Of a stretch of DNA of 64,000 nt, positions 44,850 through 55,804 are shown one piece after another. The notes below the pieces were generated by a model. That model was given only the letters and a program-made list of their open reading frames with translations, searched no databases and was not told the origin of the DNA. This DNA is from Apostichopus japonicus (lineage: Eukaryota; Echinodermata; Holothuroidea; Aspidochirotida; Stichopodidae). Location of the stretch: assembly GCF_037975245.1 (NCBI RefSeq), contig NC_092577.1, forward strand, positions 24,425,398-24,489,397, in the 5' to 3' direction. The position numbers and the translations under genes were made by a program. Each line of letters opens with the position of its first letter. Position 1 is the stretch's first letter.

Positions 44850-47800
44850 TTGCTTGGATCAGAATCTTCACAATCATCTGAACCCGACTCTGTGGCCAGT
44901 TCACCAGGATGCAGCTGGGTGCCCAGTTCAGCAGGATCAAGTCCAGCAGCGGTAATTGCAGATTGGGCAGAGTCATTTAAAGTTGATTGGGATAAAATGC
45001 CTAAAAGCCTCACAAAATCACTCCAGAAGAAACAGAGACCCACTCCCAAAGAACGGCGTGAAATGATCAGAATATTATGCAATGACATATATAATGAAAG
45101 TTGAGTCAAGTCCAGGACGAAAGCACCTTTCTATTATTGCACAGAAGATCGTTCGTGAGTTTCCAGAACCCTTTAAAGATGACATTGAAGGACTTGTTGT
45201 TGGTAGTGGATATGCATCCCTTCTTACACAGTTGGAAAACCGTATGAGCAATCTCAATAGAGGCAAATTTCACCTAAATGTTGGTTACCCTCTGTTTGTA
45301 GAGGGTGAACAGAATGAAGCACTAACAAAGAGCGTAAACTCAGCACCTCATATGGCTGCAAAAACTGGCAACCAGAGGACCTACCTGAAGGGGAGGATCG
45401 AGACACGCAGAGAAAAAAGACAGATGACTTAAAGGTGATGCATGAACTTAACATATGGGATGACAATGAGCTTGTTTTCCTCATGAAAAATGTATTTCCA
45501 ACCATCCGTGCCAAGATAAACAGTCAGCAAGTTCCTGTATGTGCTCTCCTTGATGAATATCCTTTCTTGTTTGAGGAGGTTGGGATGATGGGATATTTTG
45601 AAGACTTAGTGGGCATCAAACTGAAATCAGTTGAATTCAGAAGTTTCTGCAAGTGTCAGCAAAGAAGAAGAAGGAGGTGCAAAATATAATAGCTGATGGG
45701 AGAGTGCTAAGAAGGAAAGTGGTGATCATTCCCCTGATGTTCCAGGACTTATTCTCCTCCTCTGCAATCACCTTGGAGATAAATGGGACGATCTTTTCTA
45801 CCTTGCAAAGGTAAGAAGAAGCTACCTTTATAAATCATTAAGCTTGTGAACAGTCTCAGAATAGCACTATTTGTCTGTGTTTTTCTCTGGTTTGTTGTTC
45901 TTACACTTACAGTTATGTAGATGTATTAGTCAAGTTGATTGACTTTATAACGATTTTCCTCTGCGATGTTCACTGTTTGTAGGTCAGTTGTAATTGTTGT
46001 GTATTGGGACTCTGAAGTCCAAAGTTCAGTACATCATATGCCATCAGTTGATTAAGATCTTCCCCATTGTCATCATTTTGATTTCAGGGATGCATATTGT
46101 CCCTCAGTTTCATTTATTTTATGTTATGCTTTGGAAGATACTACTGTTTTCCCAGATGGCATCTTGAATGTTTTGTCCCACATAATAAGATAAGTATTCC
46201 AAACAATTTTAATGTTCCTACATTTACATTATGTACAGGAAACCAGTACTGTGTAGAATATTACTAAGGATCTGAAGTCAACATCCCCATGCATCATTAT
46301 TCAAGGTGAGAAGCATTTGGAGGATTTTGCTCTAATATGCATTTCCTCCAGTACATATACACTGCTCTTTTTCCCCTTTTTGGTTTGGATGATAGTTGTA
46401 ACCTTTGAAATTTGTGATGGTGAGTATTTGTGCATGTGTATGTATTTTACTGATGCCTACCTTGTAAACACAATTTCTCATGAAAGGAAGCTTAGATAGA
46501 TTTCATAGTTGGCATGTGGGTGTACCCGATAGAGTACAAGAAGCCTATTGTTTTTGGCAAAGGTCAAAGATCATTTGGGGTCAACAGAGGTGAAACTGTG
46601 AATACTTTGTAAACATGATATCTCAAGAAGGGAATCTTGGACAGATCTCATGTGGTATGTAGGTGTGGTCACTTGAATCAACAGTGGTCAAAATTTGAGA
46701 ATCTTTGATTAGAGAAACCTAGGAAGTTATATGTTGGCAAGTGTGTCAATGACACCTCATAGTGCACTGTCACCTGTGGAAGACAAAGTCATGGGTCAAT
46801 CTGAGATTTAACTGGGAAAACTCTGTTACAGCATCAATTCAGCATGCATGTGTGCATTTGATGCTCAGCATGTAACATGAAACTCAAGAACTATAGCCCA
46901 TTTTTGACTTCATATGTGGTAAAAACATTTTGGTTGACCATTGCAACATTTTCAATGTCATTTTTGTGTTGCTGATCTAGGGTGCCTCAGTAAATCGATA
47001 TATCAGATAAACCGTTTTTTCTTTCATATCCACACCGACAATATTGAAATCTGCCATCAACGAATATATCGAAATACATCCGAAACAAACCTTGAATACC
47101 GGTAAAAATAATATTGAATAAAAAATAATGACCCATTAGTGCACGCGAGTTGGAGTATATTCACGCTGCAACGGTAAAGTAGTGGTAGTCATAGCAGTGG
47201 CATTAACTTTAAATGAACATTCTCTTAATAGTTCTAATTGATATTTATTTTTTGCAGGTCCAAACATGTACACTGGAAGAAAGTTTATGTTGGCAGTAGA
47301 TATGGTTATTGTTAATGACCACATTCAAACTTTTGAAAGTGCAATGATCATGCTGTTTGCAATGTTTTTCATCTTAAACATTGAGTATCCATCTGAAGGT
47401 GCAACTTTAATGGAGTTTATCCAGCGGTGAGTAGGCTGAAAGTACCCTAGTAATAGTTAACCATTGTTATTTTGTGTGGACATTCCCTTGACATGGAATG
47501 TAAGAGTGTATGCATATTATTAGCCGCCTTCAAAAGATCAGCCAATCATAAAGGTACCAATATAGAAAAAAATCAACAAATTGCAGTTAACTCAACTCGT
47601 GGGCAGATCATTGAAATAAACCATACTCTGTTCTCAGTTACAGCTGATTTACTTATTTTGTACTATTTGTTGTGGTCCAAGAATAACAGCAGCTTTGGTA
47701 ACCTTTTGTAAACATTGATGACCTTTACATAATTTTCACCAATGGAAAGTTAGTGTAAATAGTTGAATGGCATGTTTTATTATTTTGGAGAAGGGTGGGA

Positions 47801-48321
47801 ATGTATGAGTTTGGTTAATTACTGAGAACACCTTCACAATTTGTTACAACTATAGGGTATCAGCTTAAACTGAACAAAATTGAAATTAAAAGAGGATTCA
47901 CAAATTAGCTCTTCTTTTCAGATCATGATTTCCTAGAAAACTGTTGAATTCCAAAGGCTTGTAAATTAAGACAGGTATCCAGCTCAATTGCTTCTATCAA
48001 CACCAGTGAGCACACATACAATTGGAAACTGAGTTGTGTCACATCATATTTTGACCATATCTTACTATCATGTATGTCATACTGTAGTGTAAATTTGAGA
48101 CCAAAGGAAATTAATTGTTAAATGGTTTAATAATTGCTAACTTATTTGAACTTTATGATTTCACAGTTCTAATTTTTGCTCCTCTTTGCAGCTGCTTTGT
48201 TGGATTGAATCCAGAAAAGGGAAGAAAGACCCCCAAATCCAAGAAGAGCTATCCTGTCAACCCCAAAATTTTGGCTTTGGTTGGAAACCTGAAGGAATTT
48301 GAGTCAGATTGGACAGTCTAA
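44850..48321 (+). pseudogene. EnSpm companion gene (second protein), five exons
   Basis: Exon A 44,850-45,810 reads LLGSESSQSSEPDS.., FKVDWDKMPKSLTKSL, PTPKERREMIRIL, HLSIIAQKIVREFPEPF, VVGSGYASLLTQLENRM, then LNIWDDNELVFLMKNVFPTI and CNHLGDKWDDLFYLAK|GTAAG. It has frameshifts near 45,100, 45,345 and 45,655 and possibly 45,715. Exon B 46,239-46,305 (ETSTV, TAG, NITKDLKS..CIIIQ) has one in-frame TAG. Exon C 47,258-47,426 (PNMYTGRKFMLAVDMVIV..FAMFFILNIEYPSEGA) and exon D 48,192-48,321 (CFVGLNPEKGRKTPKSKK..SDWTV stop) complete it; phases agree at each junction. The family is frequent in fish and invertebrate genomes beside EnSpm-type transposases (recalled). No catalytic motif is visible; a DNA-binding or assembly role is a guess. 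Confidence 0.6.
46505..46835. repeat. Fragment of a dispersed GGTCAAAG-rich repeat
   Basis: TAGAGTACAAGAAGCCTATTGTTTTTGGCAAAGGTCAAAGATCATTTGGGGTCAA is closely related to text at 55,940-56,000. It lies in an intron of the companion gene. No coding. Confidence 0.5.
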
Positions 48322-49599
48322 ATGCTTTTCAGGCACTTCCCATGATTCGTCACATTAGTCTGACAATTTGGTAACGTTGAATTATAAATCTAGGTCACTT
48401 AGTTGATTTAAGGTGTTCCTAGTTGAGAAAATGTTAGCGAGCCTCTTGAGCCTCCTTAACTGGAACCATAGACTCTCCAGCTACAGAGAAGTCTCATTTA
48501 CAAATGAACAGTTAAACATTTATACAGAGTTCAAACTATTGTGTTTTACTTTGTTGGTGGATATTTACAAGGTTTTACTTGTTGACAAACTTTTTAAAGA
48601 CTATTATTTGGTGCTATTATGACACCTTTCCAATAACTCCATAAACTCTGAAACTCTTCCAAGCAGGTTCACAAATGTTAGAAAAGTTTTGAATTCATAA
48701 TAGTTTCAGATGTCAAGTCATTCTGTTCATTTTGTTAATGCTATAAGCTTGATATCTAAATTATATTTTGTTGTCAAAATATAAAATCTCTATGCTAAAT
48801 TTTAACATGAAATCTTTTCATAAAACTGCTCCTTCCACTCAAGCAGAAGCACAGGAATATAAGGACAACTTTTTTTAATCATTTACGGGTACAAAGGTCA
48901 AATCATTGTTTATATATCTTTTGATCAGATGATTTACAATATCTTTGGTTAACAGATTAGTTAATCTTTATTCTTACCTATTGTAACATATCCTTGTCTT
49001 TAACTTCCACTTTGAACTTTAAGGGCTAAAGAAGGTCACGAAAATTAGAAAAAGTATACAATCCTATATCAGCAATAGAGGAGGTACCACAGTTACAGGT
49101 ATCAATTTTCTGTGAACATTGATATGCCCATTAAAGTGAATATGGTATATGAGCGATATATTTAATACTGCTAGAACATTTAAAAATACATGAAATGAAC
49201 ATAGTTGTAATAAAGTTAAGTGAAGAATAGTGAAGACACCTAAGTTTCTGTGGTTACATAATACAGTGACCTTGAGTGAACTTTGTTGTAGAGCAATGAA
49301 AGGGCAAGGAACTAGCAGGTGTCAAAGCTTAGTGTTTTATGATCAGTCAATTGTGAAAACTTTCAGTGGCTGATCCAGGATTTCCTGAAGTGGCCGAAGA
49401 GACAAATATGGCCACATACAGACTTATCAGTATATTTCCAAACAATGAAAGTATCGTCTGTATAACAAAACCTTTTCCAAAAGAAAGGCTGGGGCACCCA
49501 GCAAATACCCAGCCATCAATAAGAGATTGCCTTATGATGTTCAGTCTTATATATTACTTTTAAGGTTTTGACGTTCAAAAATATGTTTCAACAAGTTTT
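48322..49599 (+). other. Right inner part of the large transposon, no gene seen
   Basis: AT-rich. A GTGGCTGATCCAGG hAT-type end lies at 49,367. The remaining frames are short and motif-free. Confidence 0.4.
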
Positions 49600-50504
49600 A
49601 ACGTTGTAAATAAAAGTTTCAGAGAACAATAAGTTGTTTTTTTATTTTATAATCTCACTGATAATAGTAATTCCATCTGAAAGCCAATTTTACAGACAAA
49701 GACCTATTTATTGCAAGGAAAAAAACTATAGATAACATTAAAGACTAGACTTTACCTAAAAGAAACAGTAAATTAAAAGTCACAATACAGTTATTTTACA
49801 GAGAAAAAGACATACTGTATTTCAAGAAAAACTGTGTAAATAAGCATTTCAGACTGTCTATTTTACATAGAATGTAGTGTAAAATAACGGCCATCATATA
49901 GTAATTTACGGATGAAAACTTTTATAATGCAAAGAAAAACTGTATGAATTACGCTCTCATACTGTGTATTTAACATAGAATTCAGTGTAAAATTACGGTC
50001 GTCGTACAGTAATTTTACGGACAAAGACTTTTATAATGCAAAATAAAAACTGTATAATAACAGTTTTAGACTGTTTATTTTACATAAGATATGGTGTAAA
50101 ATAACGGTTGACGTACAGTGATTTTACGGACAGAAACTGTTATAATTGGGGGAAAAACTGTGTAAATAACAGTTTCAGACTGTTTATTTTACATAGAATA
50201 TGGTGTAAAATAACGGTTGACGTACAGTAATTTTACGGACAGAAACTGTTATAATTGGGGGGAAAAACTGTCTAAATAACAGTTTCAGACTGTTTATTTT
50301 ACATAGAATATGGTGTAAAATAACGGTCGTCGTACAGTAAGTTTACGGACAAAAACTGTTATAATGAAAGAAATAAACTGTATTAATAACAGTTTTAGAC
50401 TGTTTATTTTACATAGATTATCTGCAGTTGGAAATAACAGACATTTCCTGGAAACTCTGCTGCCAGAGAAATTCTGTATTTTAACAGAATTTTTTTTAAC
50501 AGTG
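49600..50504 (-). repeat. Right terminal region with ~117-bp subterminal repeats
   Basis: About seven repeats share TTTTACGGACA, AACTGT(T)ATAAT, AACAGTTTYAGACTG, TTTATTTTACATAGAAT and GTGTAAAATAACGGT. The block closes with AACAGAATTTTTTTTAACAGTG. The unit differs from that of the left end, but both rely on TTTTAC/GTAAAA words. Confidence 0.8.
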
Positions 50505-50719
50505 TAGTGGGGGTACCCTGTCAAAATGGGCCCAAAAGGGCCTGGCTCCTGTGCGTGGTAAGGCCTGCAAGGTCCATAAGTGGGTGTCCTCCCTATACTC
50601 TAATGTTAAATATTGTATTTTTTCAATTGTTTCTCAAAATAACCCCCCTATCACCCTAGGGGGGATCGCACCCCCTATTATTGTACCATGTTGGTCAGCA
50701 GACACCCTGGTTTTGGTAC
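50505..50719 (+). repeat. Resumption of the 202-bp satellite
   Basis: Starts TAGTGGGGGTACCC, the exact continuation of the monomer broken at 36,606, and covers about one more monomer to CAGACACCCTGG. A (TAA/ATA)n low-complexity stretch follows. Confidence 0.92.
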
Positions 50720-52138
50720 CACAATGAAAATATTACAATAATCATAATAATAATGATAATAATAATGAATATGCCAAATTGACCAAAGAAGGTTTTGAGC
50801 AAACTACTCTCTTCCACTTGAAAATGCCACATTAACCAATGCACTAATATAAGAGAGGGAACACGGGGAAAAGTTTCGCGCGCTCCGCGCACATATAGTA
50901 CAGTATTTACAGTACATTTACAGTATTTACTCTACATTCTTTGCACCAAGGTGTGTCATACAGCTCCCCACCCACCAAGACTGACACGCCCTCCCGAATT
51001 GGTCAAATGGTAGGCAGTATCCACTCTCTCTGGCTGATCATTTGGGAAATATCGCGCAATTCAGTCCAATATAACGTATGCGTTCCCGCGGGCAAATATG
51101 GTATATCCAAAAAAATTCTGTACGCATAGGTACACCATGGGTATGTATACCCACCTCATGACCCAAAGATGAAAAACTGAATAAATATATAAATGACATA
51201 AGCCGTCAGGGAAGTTTGTTGTTATTTTGGGCTCAGACGTGCATTCAGAATCCCCTCAATTTTTGTTTTCAGCTCAACTGGTAGTGGAGGGGAACCCCCT
51301 CCCATATATCACTTCCGCCATATGCACAACGTGCATGAAAATTCTCTGGCTACGCTCCCCATGTGTCAATAGTGTCTATGAGAAACTATTCCCAATAAGT
51401 TATTCTTTAAGAAGGGGGGGGGCGATGGTTGAGTTGCGGTGATAAATAGGTCGAGGTTACGGGCTTGGACGTGAAATGCATCTCAAGGGGATAGGATGCC
51501 GATTGCCGTAACTAATATGGTAAAATATATATAAAATTTAATAATGTTAACCCACAAAGACTGCATATTTCACGGAAAATTAAGAGTGGCAAAAGTTTGT
51601 CTAAATGCCACCATTTTACATGTAGGCACTACTGGGATTCCAAAAAAATTCAAAAGGGGAGGGTGTCACACCATCCCCTTATACCCCTCCCTCAGGCCAC
51701 AATTCAGTGGCGCCCACCTGGTCGACTGCCCCCTAGATCCGCCCTTGGAGTTAGGGGTTTGGAATTGTAATTTTTTACCCTATTTTAGCAGCCTCTATGA
51801 TATGGAAATATAATATAAGGTTAAGGTATAAATTATGGTTAGCATTGATATGAAAGAACAAATTAAAATAACTTCTGGCTACAGAATCTAGTACCAAAAA
51901 CAGTTCAGAGTACTGAAAGTCCTACATACACGGGGAATCACACACACTGACAATTGTGGAGCATCCAAATTGAGCTCAGGTATTTGACAAAAACACAGTT
52001 GTGGGGCATGGTAAAATTAGAGGGCGTTTTGAAAAAGTTTGGTTATTCCATAACTCACACTCAAAAACATTATGTAAATTCACTTCTAGGTCAAACTATC
52101 AATTGCTTTAAATTAACTCCTTAATGATATTTTATAAT
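50720..52138. other. Non-coding interval
   Basis: Contains a short TAA/TAATAA microsatellite (~50,735-50,770) and CAGTGGCGCCCAC..GATCCGCCCTTGG (51,700-51,750), a hAT-type terminal motif. No gene is supported. Confidence 0.4.
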
Positions 52139-52159
52139 TTTAATGTGGAATAGGCAAAA

Positions 52160-52183
52160 ACAGTTGTGGGGCGCCCCACAACT
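52160..52183. repeat. 24-bp perfect palindrome centred on GGCGCC
   Basis: CAGTTGTGGGGC is followed at once by its exact reverse complement. The half-word CAGTTGTGGGGCA also occurs near 51,998. It may be the fused ends of an element with CAGTTGTGGGG termini. Confidence 0.6.
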
Positions 52184-52255
52184 GCAGGTTACACAAAAAT
52201 CGGATCAACAACTTAATGTGTGTGTCAGTTCTGCTGCCCCACATTGGTGTGGCAT

Positions 52256-52432
52256 GTAAGAACATACATACATACACGCATACATACATATACATATATA
52301 TATATATATACATATATATATACATATATATATATACATATATATATATACATACATATACATATATATACATATATATATACATACATATATATATATA
52401 CATATATATATATATACATATATATAATGTAT
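52256..52432. repeat. (ATAC/ATAT)n microsatellite
   Basis: Mixed ACAT and ATAT tetranucleotides for ~175 bp, open in several frames on both strands giving Tyr/Ile-rich peptides that are artefacts. 52,433-53,129 shows no clear gene; the frame at 52,621-52,803 (minus) has no motif. Confidence 0.9.
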
Positions 52433-53129
52433 ATAATGATAACATTTTCGGCACAATCAGTGGCTCATTAAAAAACGTGTGCAACTTAAGTGTACTGTTT
52501 CCACAAAAATCTTATAAAATGTTTACTGACAGAAAATTCATGATTTTATTTGGTGCCAGGAAAAGATGCAACATGTTTAAAATTTAATTTTAAACCTTCC
52601 ATACTGGAAAATCAAATGTTTCAGTTTGACAACCACCCAAATTTGGTAAAGCTCTCTGATGCATACTTTTGGAAGGCAGTAATGATGAGCAATGGATTGG
52701 ATTCATGAACATTGAATTTCTGTTTCTGATTAATTGATTTCACTACTCTGTTTTGCAACATACAGCACCAGGAAAAGTGGTCTTGGGTAAAAATATGCAT
52801 CAAGTGTCGAGAATTTCAATTTTATCTGGTGAAGTAGATATTGTTGGCATCCAAAATTGTTTGTAAGAATAACTACAATGAATTCACCAGTCTTGTGGGC
52901 AAAATCTCCCCTTTTCCTTTTCTATCTCCATCCCAAAGAAAACAACAATCAAAGGGAGTGGAATTTTTTTTATAATACATCTAATACCCATTAGCTTTGC
53001 ACCTGGAAAAGATTTGTCTTATTGTTGGTTCAATTGTTACATGTTTTCAGACTATGAAACCAATTTAAGATCCAACTATATGACATTTTGAGAAAAACAA
53101 CTGTGTCAAATTTCGATACCGAATCTTAC

Positions 53130-54467
53130 CTGTAGCAGTACTGCAAATCAGGACAACGGGCTCTGTCTGCAGAGAGTCTTGTGTACTCTGCATCTGTGCA
53201 GCCCTCTTGAAGGTCATATTTCATCGTATCCAGAGCAGATGATGGTGAATGGCCCGATCTGTAGAGCTCAAGAAGCTTCTCTCTTGTACCATCACTGACA
53301 TCCCTTTCTCGAAGGGCATCAGCACTTGCCACCTCATGGTTATGATCCCACTTCAAGGTTATAAGGGTGGGATACCCTTCTCGAATGTGCTTATCCTTAG
53401 ACCTCAAGAGTTGATAAAAAACTTAATTTACTAAAATATGCACTAACTGTTTTGACTAACAAGTCATCAGCCACAAAGAAGGACAATGTGAAAGAGAATC
53501 AATCCATAGTAAACTTTGTGTTTATATATATGCAAATACTCAACCTACTGTTAATTAACACCCCACTGACAGTTTTTTTAACACAAGTTTCTTGAAGATG
53601 GCAACCCTTTGGACATTGCCCTATTCAGGATTGCAACTAGTGCTGACTTAATGACAATTACAATTGACACACTCAAGATTCGCTTCAATGCACTTTGCTT
53701 CAATGCACCTTTTTAATGATATGGGGCCTTTTAATTTATATATCTTTAAATTTCATACCTGTTTCGACCACGACTGCCAGCTGTCCTCTTTACTATGACG
53801 AACATTGTGCTTGGGCATTTGGTGTTTTTGGAACCTTTCTTCAGGTCGGCTGTTGAGGATCTCGGAAAAGTGTTGTGATGACAGTGCATATCAACCTGTT
53901 GTTAGCAAAACATAGATACAACCTCAGTATGAAGGTCCTAAGCTCAATTGAACAAGGCTGCAATGAGGGAAATATAGTTTGGTGTAAAAAGCACATGGCT
54001 GGTGATGTCAGATGGCATTTTTTTGTGTATAATATTGGCAAAAACAATAATAAGCCATCGAGTGTGCCCATATCTGATTAATGAATTATTAACAGTTTCC
54101 AGATTCCACAAATTTTATGTTAACCCTTTTAACATCAAACTATGCAATTTATCTTGAGAATCAGTGTGGGTAAAACATGATTAAAATAATTCTTGAAATC
54201 CCTTAAAAAATAAATATCCTGACAGCCGTCACAACTTTCACACAGACTATCTGAACATACCCGAAAAACATTTTTTTGGCCGCTATTTGGGTAAGTCTTG
54301 TTTGTCCTCCAAGTTGAATATGAAGTTTCTTCAAACTTCTTAAGCCACCTTAGTACATCTTCAGGAGAGGTGAATGGCAACCTCAGGGTAAATTCCATCG
54401 CATTTCCATTCTCCTGATAATGGCAAATTTTGTAGTCATGACCTGATTGCAATTCTGGGAGTATTGG
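53130..54467 (-). CDS. MULE/FLYWCH-like transposase-derived gene, N-terminal exons
   Basis: Three minus-strand exons with consistent phase. 54,467-54,261 (after CTTACAG): FTLRLPFTSPEDVLRWLKKFEETSYSTWRTNKTYP, ending FR|GTATGT. 53,838-53,759: KGSKNTKCPSTMFVIVKRTAGSRGRN|GTATGA. 53,402-53,130: SKDKHIREGYPTLITLKWDHNHEVASADALRERDVS, GHSPSSALDTMK and ADRARCPDLQYCYR|GTAAGA. The pattern (W..FE..S..T, then C.., then WxHNHE) resembles FLYWCH/WRKY-GCM1-like DNA-binding regions at the N-terminus of MULE-type proteins; the catalytic domain is not in the window. No stop or shift is seen in these exons. Start and downstream exons are unidentified. Confidence 0.5.
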
Positions 54468-55540
54468 CTGTAAGAGAAAGATAAATTAATTTAATGTTAG
54501 TATTGTAATCAAAATGGCCTTAATTTTTTAATTTCCTAACCTTCTTTCTTTATTCTTGTGATGTGCAGACCTTGAAATATAAATGTAATAAACCAGTGTC
54601 TTAGAAGGAACCAATATCATTGCAATATATTTTGTGCTTTGTCCCTGCATTCTCCAATCATAAACTTAAAGATAAGTAGGGGAAACAATACAAGGTGATC
54701 ATAGATTTTGTATCAATTCAGAACAGATGTCCTAAAACCAAAAGTAAACTGCTAGAGTTTGATGCAGTTCAGTAGCAATTGAACTGGAATAAATGCCATG
54801 GGCAAATCTACAGTTTAGAAATGCAGTTAAAGCCCTAATGTACAAATAACCACTTCACTCTAATTTGCAGTATTTTGGAAAAATAAGCAAACAAACTACA
54901 AATAAAAAAGCAAACAAAACAACAAAAACAACAAATAACATACATGTAACAATTGAATGTGTCGGGTATGTTTACAATAGAATTTAGAAACTATGACACT
55001 TCTAAAAATCCTTGGTGATGTGGTGTTTGGTGAAATGTCAGAGGCAATTTTTTTATTAATATATAACATTTATACTGATTTGAATTCAAAGTTTTCAATC
55101 CCTTACTTCCGTTTCATATTATAGCACACAACAAACAACACTGGTCTCCATTTATTCAAACTTACAGCACAGTGCATCAAATCTCAATGCAGCATTCACT
55201 ATATTAATAGAGTCACTGTTGATAGTAAACATATTGCCCTATATAAACTAGGTCTTTCAGTCCGCCTCTTTGAGGTAAAACGCTGCAGGTAAAAGTTAAC
55301 ATTACTCTTACATTAAGTTTGTTTACATGTACCTACCTACACAGCCTACTAGTACTACGAGGAGACTATATTTACCTGTAATCGTGGACACGATTCAAGG
55401 GGGGACATCAGGGCAAGCGCTCCCAGATGTACAATTCGCCATTGCTCCGTTGTCGTCGAGATGTGTCCGAAAATAAAACTCTTTTAGAAGAGAACGCATG
55501 CGCGAGAGTATTTTACTGGCAAACACGCCCATTTTATGTT
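54468..55540. other. Non-coding interval
   Basis: AT-rich with an A/C-rich CAAACAAAACAACAAAAACAAC stretch (54,890-54,940). No gene supported. Confidence 0.4.
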
Positions 55541-55544
55541 AATA

Positions 55545-55736
55545 GCCCACGTTCGTCCTGGGGAAAAAAAATACGCACACCGGACAGTACAGGAATTAAC
55601 ACACATGCACTGGTTACAGACATTAGTGATGCTATTTCGTGTTGCATGCAGCTCTTTTACTGATGAAAACAAACCTCTGACTCATAGATCACCGGGAGCC
55701 AGGAAGCGTATTTCTTTTCCCAGGACGAACGTGGGC
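55545..55736. mobile_element. 192-bp MITE with ~30-bp inverted repeats
   Basis: GCCCACGTTCGTCCTGGGGA followed by A-run and ATACGC at the left; GCGTATTTCTTTTCCCAGG ACGAACGTGGGC at the right. A half copy of the same end (CCCACGTTCGTCCTGG plus A-run plus ACGC) lies at 57,836. Target duplication is not clear. Confidence 0.65.
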
Positions 55737-55804
55737 ATCGGCCAATCAAATCCCTGGATTCCAAACATGTGACGCTTTTTTCCCAAAACATGTTCTGGAC
55801 CTTT

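Larger units (their letters stand above)
36607..50504 (+). mobile_element. Giant (13.9 kb) EnSpm/CACTA-like DNA transposon in satellite DNA
   Basis: The left end is CACTGTTAAAAATTTCTGTAAA and the right end, read inward, is CACTGTTAAAAAAAATTCTG. TA lies on both outer sides (36,605-36,606 and 50,505-50,506). Joining the flanks through one TA regenerates the satellite text CACCC-TA-GTGGGGG. CACTG/CACTA termini with 2-3 bp duplications and long subterminal repeats are the signature of EnSpm/CACTA. Inside, on the plus strand, are a degraded transposase of the animal EnSpm type and the companion gene family. A pogo-like element is nested at 40,521-44,574. The transposase is broken and its C-terminus missing, so this copy is not autonomous. 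Confidence 0.85.

Noticed and set aside
52140-52587. Tyr/Ile/His-rich frames on both strands
   Set aside because: Produced by the ATAC/ATAT microsatellite.
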